The notes: a model not told the origin generated them from the letters alone. A stretch of 64,000 bases of DNA from Promethearchaeota archaeon (GCA_014728035.1 WJMJ01000079.1:62001-126000), one strand, 5' to 3'; positions 1-9,532 are shown, numbered from the stretch's first letter. Translations and numbers: made by a program.

Positions 1-2
1 GA

Positions 3-500
3 GAAAAAGAACAGAGAACTTTGGAACCACTGCTTTGTACACCCCTTACCGATAAGGAACTACTTATGGGAAAAGTTCTTAGTTCCTTGATTCCCAGCAT
101 GGTGATGATTATTGTAGGTACATTTGCCACCATGATTGCTGCAAATGTGACATTGTTTCTCTTGGAAAAACCATTGATGCTCATTCCCGATATAGCTGGC
201 TTAGTACTGATATTTGGAGCTGGCCCTCCTATGGTATTAGCTGTTATTGCAGTTATGATTCTTATCAGTGGAAAAGTGACAAGAGTCTATGAAGCTTACC
301 AAGCTAGTGGCTCAGTCATTTTGGTTTTCTTAATCCCTATGTTTCTCCCACTTGCCAGTATGCAAAATGAGATACTCGACCCTAATGCAGTATGGCTTTC
401 GGTTTTACTGACAGTGTTGCTAGGGATTGCCCTTATGACCATCACGTGGTTAATCGCCTTTTCGAGGTTCAATAGAAACAATATGGTCCAGCTTGTGTAA
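3..500 (+). CDS. ABC-2 type transporter permease, C-terminal part
   Basis: The reading frame is open from base 3, so the gene begins before the window. The first residues read EKEQRTLEPLLCTP and then DKELLMGK, the cytoplasmic loop typical of ABC-2 (NatB/YhaP-like) export permeases, where 'EKE.GTLEPLL.TP' precedes 'ELLLGK'. Four hydrophobic segments follow, and the protein ends on a short basic tail. The family forms the membrane channel of an exporter with a separate ATPase, which would lie upstream outside the window. Substrate cannot be told. The TTG at base 21 is an internal codon, not the start. Confidence 0.8.
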   Translation, partial: EKEQRTLEPLLCTPLTDKELLMGKVLSSLIPSMVMIIVGTFATMIAANVTLFLLEKPLMLIPDIAGLVLIFGAGPPMVLAVIAVMILISGKVTRVYEAYQASGSVILVFLIPMFLPLASMQNEILDPNAVWLSVLLTVLLGIALMTITWLIAFSRFNRNNMVQLV

Positions 501-504
501 ATCT

Positions 505-532
505 AGAGGGGAGCCCCTCTCCCCTTTTATTC
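505..532 (+). terminator. Hairpin plus T-rich tract after the ABC permease
   Basis: AGAGGGG at 505-511 pairs with CCCCTCT at 514-520, and CCCCTTTTATTCTTTT follows. The hairpin sits just after the permease stop and before the convergent gene. The loop is tight, so a few inner pairs must stay open. Confidence 0.5.
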
Positions 533-1054
533 TTTTATTCTCCTTAAGCCGACAGGATATCTTTTGGCAAGGTCTCTATAGGTTTCCTTGAATCTTGTTA
601 ACTCTTCCATATGTTGTTCCTTTACATCAGTGATTATTTTTGCAGGAATACCAACAGCTATCTTTCTAGCAGGAACTTCAAAATGCTGCTTAACCACTGC
701 TCCCTCGCCTACCACAGCCCACTCGCCAATCACCGCATAGTCAGAAACAATTGCACCCATACCAATAACAGCATCATCTTTGACCGTTGCATTATGAATA
801 ATACATCCATGTCCAAGAGTGACATTATTTCCTATTGTTGTAAGCTCATTAGGTCTTGCATGGACTACAACATTGTCTTGCACGCTAGTTCCATTTCCAA
901 TTAGTATTTCTCCGTAATCTCCCTTTACAACAGCTCCTGGCGCAATATAACACTCTGAACCAACAGTTACTTTTCCAATTACAGATGCGGAATTGCTAAC
1001 ATAACTATTATTTCCAATATTTGGTTTTCGTCCTTCAAACTCGTATATTGTCAT
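527..1054 (-). CDS. Gamma-carbonic-anhydrase-like hexapeptide-repeat protein
   Basis: A 175-residue left-handed beta-helix protein built of hexapeptide repeats (for example IGKVTV, IGNNVT, IGMGAI, IGEWAV). It has the three zinc-ligand histidines of the gamma-carbonic anhydrase/YrdA group: H65 in VVVHA, H82 and H87 in LGHGCIIH, with the paired Q59-D60. The length fits this short subfamily, which lacks the acidic loop of true Cam enzymes. It probably forms a cytoplasmic trimer with a metal at the subunit interface. Whether it hydrates CO2 or is an acyl-transferase relative cannot be decided from the sequence. Confidence 0.85.
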   Translation of the reverse strand: MTIYEFEGRKPNIGNNSYVSNSASVIGKVTVGSECYIAPGAVVKGDYGEILIGNGTSVQDNVVVHARPNELTTIGNNVTLGHGCIIHNATVKDDAVIGMGAIVSDYAVIGEWAVVGEGAVVKQHFEVPARKIAVGIPAKIITDVKEQHMEELTRFKETYRDLAKRYPVGLRRIKE

Positions 1055-1170
1055 GTAAATTCACGTCAAAATATTGCTCATTTGACTTCAAGTATTTATC
1101 CCCCGAAATCTTAAAGATGATAATTCGCATTGTTAATCAATAAATTGACTGCAAATGGGACGTCATATCT

Positions 1171-1566
1171 ATGTCTGAAAAACAAGATGAGAATGTGTAT
1201 CCACTTTTTCCGATTCTGAAAGGGGAATCTGTGGGTGAAAGTGGAGAATTTAGTGGCAGAGTGTACATTGTCCAATCTCCTGATGAGCTTTCTACAGAAT
1301 GGGAAGCAGATCACATTGTTGTGCTACATCATGATTTAGCTAAATATCTAGATGATAATCCTGGAATCTTAGATGATCTGTTTTCCAATGTACGAGCTGT
1401 AATCGCTGAATTTGGCGAGTCAATTAGTGATTTTGCTTCATTTTCTTATGTGCGTGAAGCTATAGGGATTATCAAGGTTCAAGATGCCACACATGTACTG
1501 GAAAATGACATGCATATCCGTGTTGTTGCAGAAGAAAACATTGGCGAGATATTCTTCGTAGATTGA
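1171..1566 (+). CDS. Stand-alone PEP-utiliser-type swivelling domain, catalytic histidine missing
   Basis: A 131-residue protein that aligns by eye with the mobile phosphohistidine domain of PEP synthase and pyruvate phosphate dikinase. GEFSGRVYIV matches the first beta strand, ADHIVVLHHDL matches 'GDILVT', AVIAEFGESISDFASF matches 'AIVTDEGGxTSHAAI', IGIIKVQDATHVLENDMHIRV matches 'IPAVVGxxNATxxLKDGxxVTV', and the end GEIFFVD matches 'GxVY'. The position of the phosphorylated histidine (THAA) is FAS here, so phosphotransfer by the usual route is not possible. No ATP-grasp or TIM-barrel partner is next to it. It may be a binding or regulatory relic of the fold. Confidence 0.55.
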   Translation: MSEKQDENVYPLFPILKGESVGESGEFSGRVYIVQSPDELSTEWEADHIVVLHHDLAKYLDDNPGILDDLFSNVRAVIAEFGESISDFASFSYVREAIGIIKVQDATHVLENDMHIRVVAEENIGEIFFVD

Positions 1567-1658
1567 AACTGATATAGACAATCTGAAAATATATTCTAAC
1601 AATTATATTGCAACAAATCTTTATGCTTTATCACTAGTAATTTGTAAATGGGAAGGAT

Positions 1659-2654
1659 ATGACTGAAGATATTGCAGATAATTATGTACCAATTCTTTTT
1701 GATAGAATTTCAATATTGAAACGAATATTGAAGTACATAGCTATTGGGATTCCCCTTTTTTTGGGGTATGCTATCGTTCTACTATTAATTTGTGATGAGA
1801 ATCCAGTACTGTTACTTATTCATCTCTTTCTACAGGTGACTGTAGGATTCTTTGGTATTCGATATACATATACACTAGGTCGTGATACCAGGGCAACAAT
1901 TCACATACTTGATACAACTGAAATCAAATCTTCAGAATTCCAAGACTATGCGATTACCTCAGATAGTATTTCTAAGGTATTCGAGAGGTATCTATCCAAT
2001 CTTGAAAATAAACTTGAAACCGATTATGATGACTGGATGGATATAGCATGGTTTGCAGTTTTGGTTTTAGCAATGATTCAAACCTTACTTCTCGTGATTG
2101 ATGAACTCCCATTCATTTGTTTTCTACCTTCGCCTTTTCTTGGAGTATTATGTATAGGCATATTTGTAAACGGCTATAGAACTGTGGATATTACCTACAT
2201 TATAGAGGAGCTTGAATATCTGGAATATCTACTCAAGAATAAAATTGAAAGAATTATCACTTTAAGCTCTGGTTTGGAATTTCAAGTATATGCGATTGTA
2301 GAGACAAATTACAATCTATTGCATGATTTAAAGATAGAAATTTCACCTGACAGAGAATCTCTGAAGGTCACTTATTACGTTGGCTTGCCAAAAGAGCATT
2401 TAGAACGAATTCAAATCCAAACTAGTAGCTTAGAACTCGTTGACTACTTGCAGAATATAGACCTGTCAAACACCCCTTCTTGGAAAATCAATACAGCAAC
2501 CTCTACTGAAGAAATGAGTGTCATTTTTACCAATAATGTGAATAGTATTGATATCACTCAAAGCTCAACATATGTAAAAAGCCCAAGTTCACTAACAGAC
2601 GATCTTCAGGAACTCGGTGAAATCGTGAAAAGTATCCTTGAACTGATCCGATAA
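1659..2654 (+). CDS. Unrecognised four-helix membrane protein with large soluble tail
   Basis: I do not recognise a family. The 331 residues contain two hydrophobic helices at about 24-70 and two more at about 126-170, separated by a charged stretch of about 55 residues. A soluble, mixed alpha/beta C-terminal half of about 150 residues follows. ATG at 1659 follows GGAAGG at 1651-1656. A plausible TATA-like stretch (TTTATGCTTTATC) lies about 40 bases upstream. The downstream gene starts about 100 bases later on the same strand and may share transcription. Confidence 0.7.
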   Translation: MTEDIADNYVPILFDRISILKRILKYIAIGIPLFLGYAIVLLLICDENPVLLLIHLFLQVTVGFFGIRYTYTLGRDTRATIHILDTTEIKSSEFQDYAITSDSISKVFERYLSNLENKLETDYDDWMDIAWFAVLVLAMIQTLLLVIDELPFICFLPSPFLGVLCIGIFVNGYRTVDITYIIEELEYLEYLLKNKIERIITLSSGLEFQVYAIVETNYNLLHDLKIEISPDRESLKVTYYVGLPKEHLERIQIQTSSLELVDYLQNIDLSNTPSWKINTATSTEEMSVIFTNNVNSIDITQSSTYVKSPSSLTDDLQELGEIVKSILELIR

Positions 2655-2758
2655 ACGATATGCATAAGTGTTGTATTGATATTGTTGCAACTAGAGAGAA
2701 TATCTGGTTTGATAAATTGAATTATGTTATCAATTAGATTGGTGATGGGCTGGACATT

Positions 2759-4081
2759 ATGAAGATACGACTCAAAATTGATACTCAATGGATTCAACTG
2801 GAAGAAAAGAGTATGGATCGGATTCGCAAATCATATGAGTCATGGGAGTCAGAAACCTTACGAAAAGCTCGTGATGCAAAAGATTTGAGGGGTCTTAGAG
2901 AAATATTCTACCAGCTCGGAGACCGTTGGGAGTGGGACCAAGCAACTGGAGCTTGGTTATCTAGCGGAGAACCGTTGGATGCTGTTGGTCTTATTCTTAG
3001 TATGCCTGGTTTAGACGATGGAAAAGAGCGTTATGTAATCTATACTGTCATGGCATACAGTAAGGGTCTCACTCAGAAGTTTGACCACCTTGGTGATAAA
3101 GAACGAGTCATAGTTGAGATAGATAAAAAAACTGGGGATATGATTTGTTGGTCCACAACAGGTCATGGAGCAATGGACCTATTTCCAACCAGCCTAAACG
3201 CGTTCAAAGACTTTCAAGATGTATTGAATTCCTGTGATTTGGTAGCACAACCTGGAGACCATGCATTGAGACTTGAAATTCCAAAAGGAAAAAGAGAATT
3301 CCCGTACCTCATCGAGATACTCTGGGAAATGGCGGTTGGCCGTAGGGATTTCATTCACAAAGAAATTGATTTGTTGACAAACTCCGATATCGAAAACAAT
3401 CTTGATTTTAACTTTCACAGATATACAAAAGCAGTAATCCGTCTTGAACGTGCTTGGAAAGATTTGAAACAAAATCTTCTCGAGTCCGCTAAAGAAGCAG
3501 TTGTTGATGAGATCACTCCAAAAATAGAGAAACAAAACAAGCAATCACTAAGAATTATTGAAGGCCTCCTCCATATCCTTTGGTTCAGACCTCCTGCATC
3601 TCAGTTAAAATCTGTTAAGAAAGCACTTGAAACTTTGTCTAATGTTTCACACCCGACATCTGTTGAACAAACCTTGGTTGAGTGTTTGGGTGAACTTTCT
3701 GTTGCACTGAACGATGTGCTTGAGAGAGCTGAATATTTGAAGTGGAAAAGTGTAATTGATAAGAAAGGATATTCTGAAGCTGATGTATTTCAAAATCTTG
3801 CACTTTCTGAACTAGCAAAAGAAGCCCTAGCTGTGGCATTGGACGACATACTCAGGGAACATACTCTTTCGTATATCGGATATCCCGAACGAGCTACTAT
3901 TAAGAAAAAAATCATGAGAATTTTGTTTGGCACCGCTGTACTACCATTACGACTACTGTCAACATTTTGGGAACGACTCAAACTTCGTTTTCCTTTCCAA
4001 AAGAGTACTGATACTTCAGAAACCAGTAATTCTGATACTGAGATGCATATTGATGAATCAACTGATGAGTTTTCTTCATGA
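2759..4081 (+). CDS. Unrecognised 440-residue protein
   Basis: No family is recognised. The N-terminal half (residues 1-200) is mixed alpha/beta with an aromatic-rich segment (WEWDQATGAW). Residues 200-380 are mainly helical and charged. Near 380-420 an amphipathic or membrane-surface helix (KIMRILFGTAVLPL) is followed by a Ser/Thr/Glu-rich tail. The start is preceded by GGTGATGGGC. The long helical part and acidic tail suggest a protein-interaction role, but this is inference only. Confidence 0.65.
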   Translation: MKIRLKIDTQWIQLEEKSMDRIRKSYESWESETLRKARDAKDLRGLREIFYQLGDRWEWDQATGAWLSSGEPLDAVGLILSMPGLDDGKERYVIYTVMAYSKGLTQKFDHLGDKERVIVEIDKKTGDMICWSTTGHGAMDLFPTSLNAFKDFQDVLNSCDLVAQPGDHALRLEIPKGKREFPYLIEILWEMAVGRRDFIHKEIDLLTNSDIENNLDFNFHRYTKAVIRLERAWKDLKQNLLESAKEAVVDEITPKIEKQNKQSLRIIEGLLHILWFRPPASQLKSVKKALETLSNVSHPTSVEQTLVECLGELSVALNDVLERAEYLKWKSVIDKKGYSEADVFQNLALSELAKEALAVALDDILREHTLSYIGYPERATIKKKIMRILFGTAVLPLRLLSTFWERLKLRFPFQKSTDTSETSNSDTEMHIDESTDEFSS

Positions 4082-4139
4082 AATATATACCCACCATTAT
4101 ATAATATAGGCATTTCACGAGAATTTCTCTGGGATCAAA

Positions 4140-4967
4140 ATGAATGCGGATATTCGAGATGAACTAATCGAAACTCTCGATACCGCCCTTGCGCACACTC
4201 GCTATCTTGAAGAAGAAGGTGAAAGATACGAGGCTGTATTGTATTCTGGTATTGGAAGAACTATTGAGGCAATTATCAGACTAATAACAGTCCCAGATGC
4301 GGTAAGGGATCATTACGAAGGTGATGAACTAGGTATTGAGGAAATTGTTTCTGAAGGTGAGGTCTCTGTAGCAAGTGATGAAGTTGTTACTACTGATACA
4401 GTAACCGATGAAGTTGAGACTCAGGTGATTCCACAAGAGGAATGTGCACCTGAACGAAAGAATATTACTTCACGTGTAGTACCAGAACCAGGCAATGGAC
4501 TTCCTTCACAAAGAATAGCTCAAGAAACACTTGTGGGTCCTGATGGGGCTGAGCTCCAAAGGGAAACGCTGACATATCTTGGAAAGATAGAGTGGTCTGG
4601 TAAATGGCTAGCTACAAAAGGTGAAAAATTTGTTATTACTACCTCGACGACATTTACTGATGAAGCTGGTTTAGAAACTAGATTTGAGCTTCGCAGATAT
4701 AATTCCGAGGAAGCACTAAGATCCGATACGGGCCATATACTACCTATTACCGGAGATATGCCACCGTACTGGGATGAAGATACTGGTCTTTGGGCACTAG
4801 TGATAACATCCGGTGATGAATCACAGCTCGAATGGATGAAAGACGTGGACATAATTCGAGGTAATATTAATCATGCTATGCGTCTATTCTATCGAGCAAC
4901 TAGAATCTTCTCAATGAAGCGGCTATGTGGCGAACATGTAGAGGCTTCGTTCCCTGATAAGCACTAG
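4140..4967 (+). CDS. Unrecognised soluble protein with acidic linker
   Basis: 275 residues without a recognised family. The first 55 residues form a charged helical segment, residues 65-125 are an acidic, low-complexity Glu/Val/Thr linker, and the last 145 residues are a compact beta-rich domain with several tryptophans (IEWSGKWL, PPYWDEDTGLWAL). The stop overlaps the stop of the convergent HAD gene by 4 bases. It follows the previous unknown gene by 58 bases and may be its operon partner. Confidence 0.65.
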   Translation: MNADIRDELIETLDTALAHTRYLEEEGERYEAVLYSGIGRTIEAIIRLITVPDAVRDHYEGDELGIEEIVSEGEVSVASDEVVTTDTVTDEVETQVIPQEECAPERKNITSRVVPEPGNGLPSQRIAQETLVGPDGAELQRETLTYLGKIEWSGKWLATKGEKFVITTSTTFTDEAGLETRFELRRYNSEEALRSDTGHILPITGDMPPYWDEDTGLWALVITSGDESQLEWMKDVDIIRGNINHAMRLFYRATRIFSMKRLCGEHVEASFPDKH

Positions 4968-5698
4968 TTTAGACCAAGAACTGGTAAGAGATCCCGTGGA
5001 GAATTTATGACAATAGTTCCTTCTGGGGCTTTGTCTTTCTCCTCTGGATTTGCCCATGTGACAAGAATTGGAATCATCCCTGCACGGATTGATGCTTTTA
5101 CATCAACGTCTACGTAATTACCTACAAATGCACATAACTTTGGATTTACTTTTAGGATGTCTGCAGCTTGCAATAGTGTAAATGGATTTGGTTTGGCATA
5201 TCCCTTCACACCACTCCATGTTACAGCATCAATCAGATGAAGGACGTTAGAACGTTTCAGAAACGAAGTGGGATTATCATGCCTTCTTGTGCATATGCCA
5301 ATCGCATAACCTTCTTTGTGTAATATCTCCAGAGTTTCTTTTGCATCTTCAGTCAACATTTCATAATCCGTTTCTCTGGTTTCGTATTTGAATCTCTTTT
5401 CAAGGTTGATAATGATGTCTTTTTCAATCTTGGTAAATCCAAGTTCTTTGAATATGATTCTGTCTGCTTCTATCCAATCAGATGGCTCATGACCCCAATG
5501 TGGTTCAACATTTTCCCGGATGCAGTATTCAGAAAGCCAATTATCTGACTTTCTGAACGCGTCCTTAATCTCCTTATCGGTTATTCCTTCAAGGTTTATA
5601 CCAACAGAAATTGCTATTTCTTTAAACACGGCTAAAGCTGACTTTTTAGTACGAGTGATAGTGTGGTGTAAATCAAAGATAATCGCTTTGACGTTCAT
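4964..5698 (-). CDS. HAD-superfamily hydrolase-like protein with altered active site
   Basis: 244 residues with the HAD fold order. Motif I is FDLHHT at residues 8-13, motif II is ICTRR, motif III is the lysine of YAKPNP, and motif IV is FVGNYVDVD. A helical cap of the HAD-IA type lies between motifs I and II. Two usual acids differ: the second aspartate of DxD is a histidine (D9-L-H11), and the first acid of the motif IV 'GD' is an asparagine (GN). The nucleophile D9 is kept. It may be a phosphatase with altered chemistry or a phosphate-binding relative. The start ATG at 5698 opens the hydrophobic first strand directly. Confidence 0.8.
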   Translation of the reverse strand: MNVKAIIFDLHHTITRTKKSALAVFKEIAISVGINLEGITDKEIKDAFRKSDNWLSEYCIRENVEPHWGHEPSDWIEADRIIFKELGFTKIEKDIIINLEKRFKYETRETDYEMLTEDAKETLEILHKEGYAIGICTRRHDNPTSFLKRSNVLHLIDAVTWSGVKGYAKPNPFTLLQAADILKVNPKLCAFVGNYVDVDVKASIRAGMIPILVTWANPEEKDKAPEGTIVINSPRDLLPVLGLN

Positions 5699-5815
5699 GT
5701 TCTTTTCAATTCCTCGCGTGTTTAGTTAATTAGGCAAACTTAGGTTATAGGTAGATATCGCACTCGATAAGTAATTATTGTAATGATTTGTAAGTCACCA
5801 AGAGGTTCTCATCAT

Positions 5816-7003
5816 ATGAAGCGAATCGGGATAGTTGGCAATGGTATTGCTGCAATTACAGCAATCCGCGAAATAAGAAAAATAGGAAACGATATTGCAA
5901 TTGATGTCTTCACCGATGAGAAATATCCCTATTACCCGAGACCCAAACTAATTGACATAGTAAGTGGGAGTATTTCAGAAAGTGATATCATTCAATTTGA
6001 TCTCAAATGGTATAATGAAAATAACGTAAATCTTCATCTTTCAGAACCAGTGACTGAAATTATTCCTGATTCTAAGACAATTCTCACAGCATCTGATACT
6101 TACTTCAACTATCATAAGATATTGTTAGCAAATGGTAGCCACCCGTTTGTCCCTCCTATTCATGGGGTTGAAAAGAAGAGAGTTCATGTTCTACGGACAT
6201 TAGATGATGCTATTTCTGTTAGAGCTGATGTCAAAGGTGCAGGCCGGGAGATAATTGTGGGTGGTGGTATCCTTGGAATTGAATTAGCTGCTGCCATGAA
6301 AGAGCTTGGTGGCTCACCAATAGTTATTAGTAATATCCATCAATTATTACCTGCACAACTTGATGCAGGTGCAAGCGATTTTCTGATACATCGTTTAGAG
6401 GATATGGGTATCTCCATCTATCTTGGTTTCATGTGTCGTGAGATTTCAGGTGCAGATCAGGCAACTGGTGTTGTTTCAACAACTGGTGATAAAATCAAGG
6501 GAGATAATGTAGTAATTGCTACTGGAGTGAGACCCAATACTTCACTAGCAAGTGAATCGGGAATTAAAGTTAACCTGGGAGTTATTGTGGATCAGTATAT
6601 GCAGACATCAGTGCGCGACATCTACGCTGCAGGAGATTGTACTGAATGGAATGGTGTTTGTTGGGGTATCATTCCCGTTGCATTGGAAACTGCTAGATGT
6701 GCAGCAAAAAACATTGTTGACCATGGATCTGCTCACTACGCAGGTACTACTCCCTCTAACACATTGAAGGTCGCAGGTATTGAGTTGACCTCTATTGGAT
6801 TGTTTAATGTAAGGTCTCCAGAATATCGTTCTATTGTAAGCGCAAATGATGATAGTGGTACATATTTCAAAGCTGTACTAAAGGATGATGTCTTTGTAGG
6901 AGGAATAGCCTTAGGTGATAGAAAAGTGGCAATGAATATGCGGAGAGCGATTGCTAACAAAACAATCATATCAGATCCAAACCGCGAATTGTTTGAGCAG
7001 TGA
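5816..7003 (+). CDS. FAD/NAD(P)-dependent pyridine nucleotide-disulfide family oxidoreductase
   Basis: About 395 residues with the two-dinucleotide-binding layout of the NirB/NorW/rubredoxin-reductase group. The FAD Rossmann motif IVGNGIAA is at the N-terminus, the NAD motif VGGGILGIE lies mid-protein, and the second FAD motif IYAAGDC is near residue 270. There is no CxxC redox pair next to the FAD site, so it is not a disulfide reductase. It probably passes electrons from NAD(P)H to a small iron-sulfur protein or rubredoxin not seen here. I chose ATG at 5816 (AGAGG at 5801-5805 upstream) over the earlier ATG at 5783 because the Rossmann strand begins directly there. Confidence 0.85.
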   Translation: MKRIGIVGNGIAAITAIREIRKIGNDIAIDVFTDEKYPYYPRPKLIDIVSGSISESDIIQFDLKWYNENNVNLHLSEPVTEIIPDSKTILTASDTYFNYHKILLANGSHPFVPPIHGVEKKRVHVLRTLDDAISVRADVKGAGREIIVGGGILGIELAAAMKELGGSPIVISNIHQLLPAQLDAGASDFLIHRLEDMGISIYLGFMCREISGADQATGVVSTTGDKIKGDNVVIATGVRPNTSLASESGIKVNLGVIVDQYMQTSVRDIYAAGDCTEWNGVCWGIIPVALETARCAAKNIVDHGSAHYAGTTPSNTLKVAGIELTSIGLFNVRSPEYRSIVSANDDSGTYFKAVLKDDVFVGGIALGDRKVAMNMRRAIANKTIISDPNRELFEQ

Positions 7004-7004
7004 A

Positions 7005-8300
7005 TTATTCTGAAATCTCCAAAAGAGGTTGACGTCCTTTGCCTTGAGGGATTAATGTGATTACACGATCTACTGACTGTTTTAATTCCTCCATATGGGT
7101 AACCACAATAACTTGATTGATAGAGTCCAATCCTTGGACTGCATCTGGTAGCCATCTTCTTCTGTGAGAATCCAATCCTGCTCCGGGCTCATCCAGAATC
7201 AATAGTCCTGGTGGTGGACTTGCAATGGAGTGTTTCTGTAGTGCAGTATTCATTCCAACCCGCAGTGCAAAATTCACACATACATCTTCTCCACCTGAAG
7301 CTGCCATTAGGGATACTTTGTTACCTTTGAGGTCGAAGAGCGACACATCATAATCATCATCTATGACAAGATCACTGTACTTATCACCAAAGATTTCTTT
7401 GAATATGGTCCGAGCCTCCTGCCTTATGTGTGGTCGTAATTGAACCTCTGCAATATCTGGTATTGTTTGCAATATTCTCTGAAGCTGCTTTGATATTTTC
7501 ATATCATGTGAAATCTCATCAGGCCTATCTGTAATGTTGGGTTTTCCCAGTTCAGAATCAATATCCTCTACTGACATTCTAACTTTTTCCAATATGGTTT
7601 CTATAGATGAAACATCGAAATCTGGAACATCTTGGTTTATTCTTTTGATTGTACTTCTAGCTGCCTGTATTTCGTCATCAGATGGAAGAAGCGATTTTAT
7701 GCTTTGGAGATTCTTTCTTGCTTCCTTGATGGCTTGAAGTTCTTTTCTTAAAGCTTTGAATAGTTTCTTTGTTTTTCCAGTGGTAGTGTTGTATATACCC
7801 AGACCCATCATGTTGTATAGATTAGCTCTTCTTTTACTAGGGGTCGAACGTGAAAGACTGTCTATTTCTCCTTGTCTTACATATGTCAATGCTGAAAAAG
7901 CATGGCGGTCCATTCCAAGAATTTTCTCTATCTCTTCATTTACTTTTCTGGGAGTGCTTTCAATTGGTGCGTGATCTGGCTCAAGTCGGAGTTCGGCTGT
8001 CGTTCTTCCATGATATATATTCCTAATAACTGAATATTCTCTCTGATTCACTGGGGCTATAAATGTGAGTTTGACCTTGCTTTTTCTTTGGCGGTGTTTT
8101 ATCAGATCGTCAACTTTTCTAATTGTCTTGTCTTTTCTTGTTATCCTCTTGAATAAAGCGAATTCAATTGCTTCAAGAATAGTTGTTTTCCCTGAACCAT
8201 TTGGTCCCACGATAGCAAGAGAGCCTTTGTCAAACTCAAATAGTTGATCAGCAAACACTTTGAAATTTTTTAGTTCAAGCGATTTTAACATTTCATTCAC
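7005..8300 (-). CDS. rad50: Miniature Rad50/SbcC-like ATPase without zinc hook
   Basis: The protein has the Rad50 ATPase parts: Walker A GPNGSGKT (32-39), Q-loop YVRQGEID (Q143), signature ASGGED (334-339), Walker B LLILDEP (366-372) and the switch histidine in VTHME (H402). Known Rad50 proteins have about 850-900 residues, with two long coiled-coil arms meeting at a CxxC zinc hook. Here only about 110 residues (about 172-285) separate the two ATPase halves, and the only cysteine is C341, so the hook and most of the coiled coil are absent. The GTG start overlaps the mre11 stop as GTGA, so it is translationally coupled to its expected partner nuclease. The function is inferred to be DNA-end processing with Mre11. 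Confidence 0.85.
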   Translation of the reverse strand: MNEMLKSLELKNFKVFADQLFEFDKGSLAIVGPNGSGKTTILEAIEFALFKRITRKDKTIRKVDDLIKHRQRKSKVKLTFIAPVNQREYSVIRNIYHGRTTAELRLEPDHAPIESTPRKVNEEIEKILGMDRHAFSALTYVRQGEIDSLSRSTPSKRRANLYNMMGLGIYNTTTGKTKKLFKALRKELQAIKEARKNLQSIKSLLPSDDEIQAARSTIKRINQDVPDFDVSSIETILEKVRMSVEDIDSELGKPNITDRPDEISHDMKISKQLQRILQTIPDIAEVQLRPHIRQEARTIFKEIFGDKYSDLVIDDDYDVSLFDLKGNKVSLMAASGGEDVCVNFALRVGMNTALQKHSIASPPPGLLILDEPGAGLDSHRRRWLPDAVQGLDSINQVIVVTHMEELKQSVDRVITLIPQGKGRQPLLEISE

Positions 8301-9364
8301 TCTCCCGTGATACGACCGACCAAATCTAAAAGATCATCAAGACCTTCTTCATCAGTCTGTTCAATATAATCTCTGATACTCGCTTCGATATTGAGTGGTT
8401 GTTTGAGTTTGATTTCTCTTGGTCCATAACATATCCAGTTTGGCTCCACATGCACAAAAAGTGAATTAAGCTGATTTTCCGCATGTTGAAGAATTTTTAT
8501 TCTATCAAGACCATTTTCGGTTTCGGAATCTATTATTCCGTCAACTCTAACAATTACAATAGCTCCATCTTTTTTCGGTGATAATTTCGAAATCATTCCC
8601 TGTAAGTATGAATTAGCCTCATCAGGTCCCATTCCAGTGATTTTTGCTTGTGGAAACTTGAACTCTCTAACATCATTGAGATTTTCAGTTGAGTATTCAT
8701 TTCCTTGAGAATCACTGTCAACTACAATGAGTTTCTTTTTACCGCCAACTTCCTTACTCCAATTAACATAACATGTTGAACCGGGTCGTCCAATATCATA
8801 TTCCTCATCTAACCAAAAACTATGTGCATGTCCACAACCATAGTAGTTGAAATGGATTGGTAATCGTTCCTTCTTTACTGGGATGTGATGAGCAAAAAGA
8901 AAAGCGGGGTCAGTCTGTGGAACAATTGAATTCAGCTTTCTCTCGAATAATTTGTCGCGCGTCCAAGAAAAAAGATGAACCTCAATTTTCCTTCCATCGA
9001 TATCAATTTTATGTGCTTTATAGTGATCATTTCCTGTTGACTTCACAACACCAGCTGATTCCAGTGCAGAAATTGGGCTTTGGATGTGACGATAGCCATA
9101 AGGAATATCATGATTCCCATGAACTAGGAACACTTCTACCTTATCTTGTATACTCTTGAAAAGGTCCATTGCAAAAGTCAAATCTTCCATGGATGGCAGT
9201 GGATTTTCAAAAAGGTCTCCTGTATGAACTAAAATATCGGGAGACTTTCGCATAGCCATGTCAATAGCTTTCTTTAGACATTGCCTAACATCATCCTTAC
9301 GTTCTACCAATTGAAAAAGTGTTTTTCCTAGATGCGAATCCGAGATATGTGCAATACGGACCAT
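8297..9364 (-). CDS. mre11: Mre11-type double-strand-break nuclease
   Basis: A calcineurin-type phosphoesterase with all the metal-binding blocks in order: ISDSHLG near the N-terminus, HTGDLFEN, VHGNHD, FAHH and CGHAHS. About 355 residues, within the usual range for archaeal Mre11. A C-terminal capping region of about 150 residues ends in an acidic helix that could bind the Rad50 arms. I prefer ATG at 9364, because GGAG lies about 10 bases upstream and the phosphodiesterase strand starts there. A longer frame to 9412 adds residues with no family match. It is first in a two-gene operon with the small rad50. Confidence 0.92.
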   Translation of the reverse strand: MVRIAHISDSHLGKTLFQLVERKDDVRQCLKKAIDMAMRKSPDILVHTGDLFENPLPSMEDLTFAMDLFKSIQDKVEVFLVHGNHDIPYGYRHIQSPISALESAGVVKSTGNDHYKAHKIDIDGRKIEVHLFSWTRDKLFERKLNSIVPQTDPAFLFAHHIPVKKERLPIHFNYYGCGHAHSFWLDEEYDIGRPGSTCYVNWSKEVGGKKKLIVVDSDSQGNEYSTENLNDVREFKFPQAKITGMGPDEANSYLQGMISKLSPKKDGAIVIVRVDGIIDSETENGLDRIKILQHAENQLNSLFVHVEPNWICYGPREIKLKQPLNIEASIRDYIEQTDEEGLDDLLDLVGRITGE

Positions 9365-9532
9365 TACCACAACTCCAATGGATAGTTCTAGTATTTCATG
9401 AACTACCCTCAATCACTCTAAGTTTCTCTAACCGATATATCAATGCTATTGTGATGTGTTTTTACTCCAATTGATTGGAGTTTATATAATTGGAACAGAC
9501 ATAACTTGTGACTACTTTATCTGGTGAATGTG

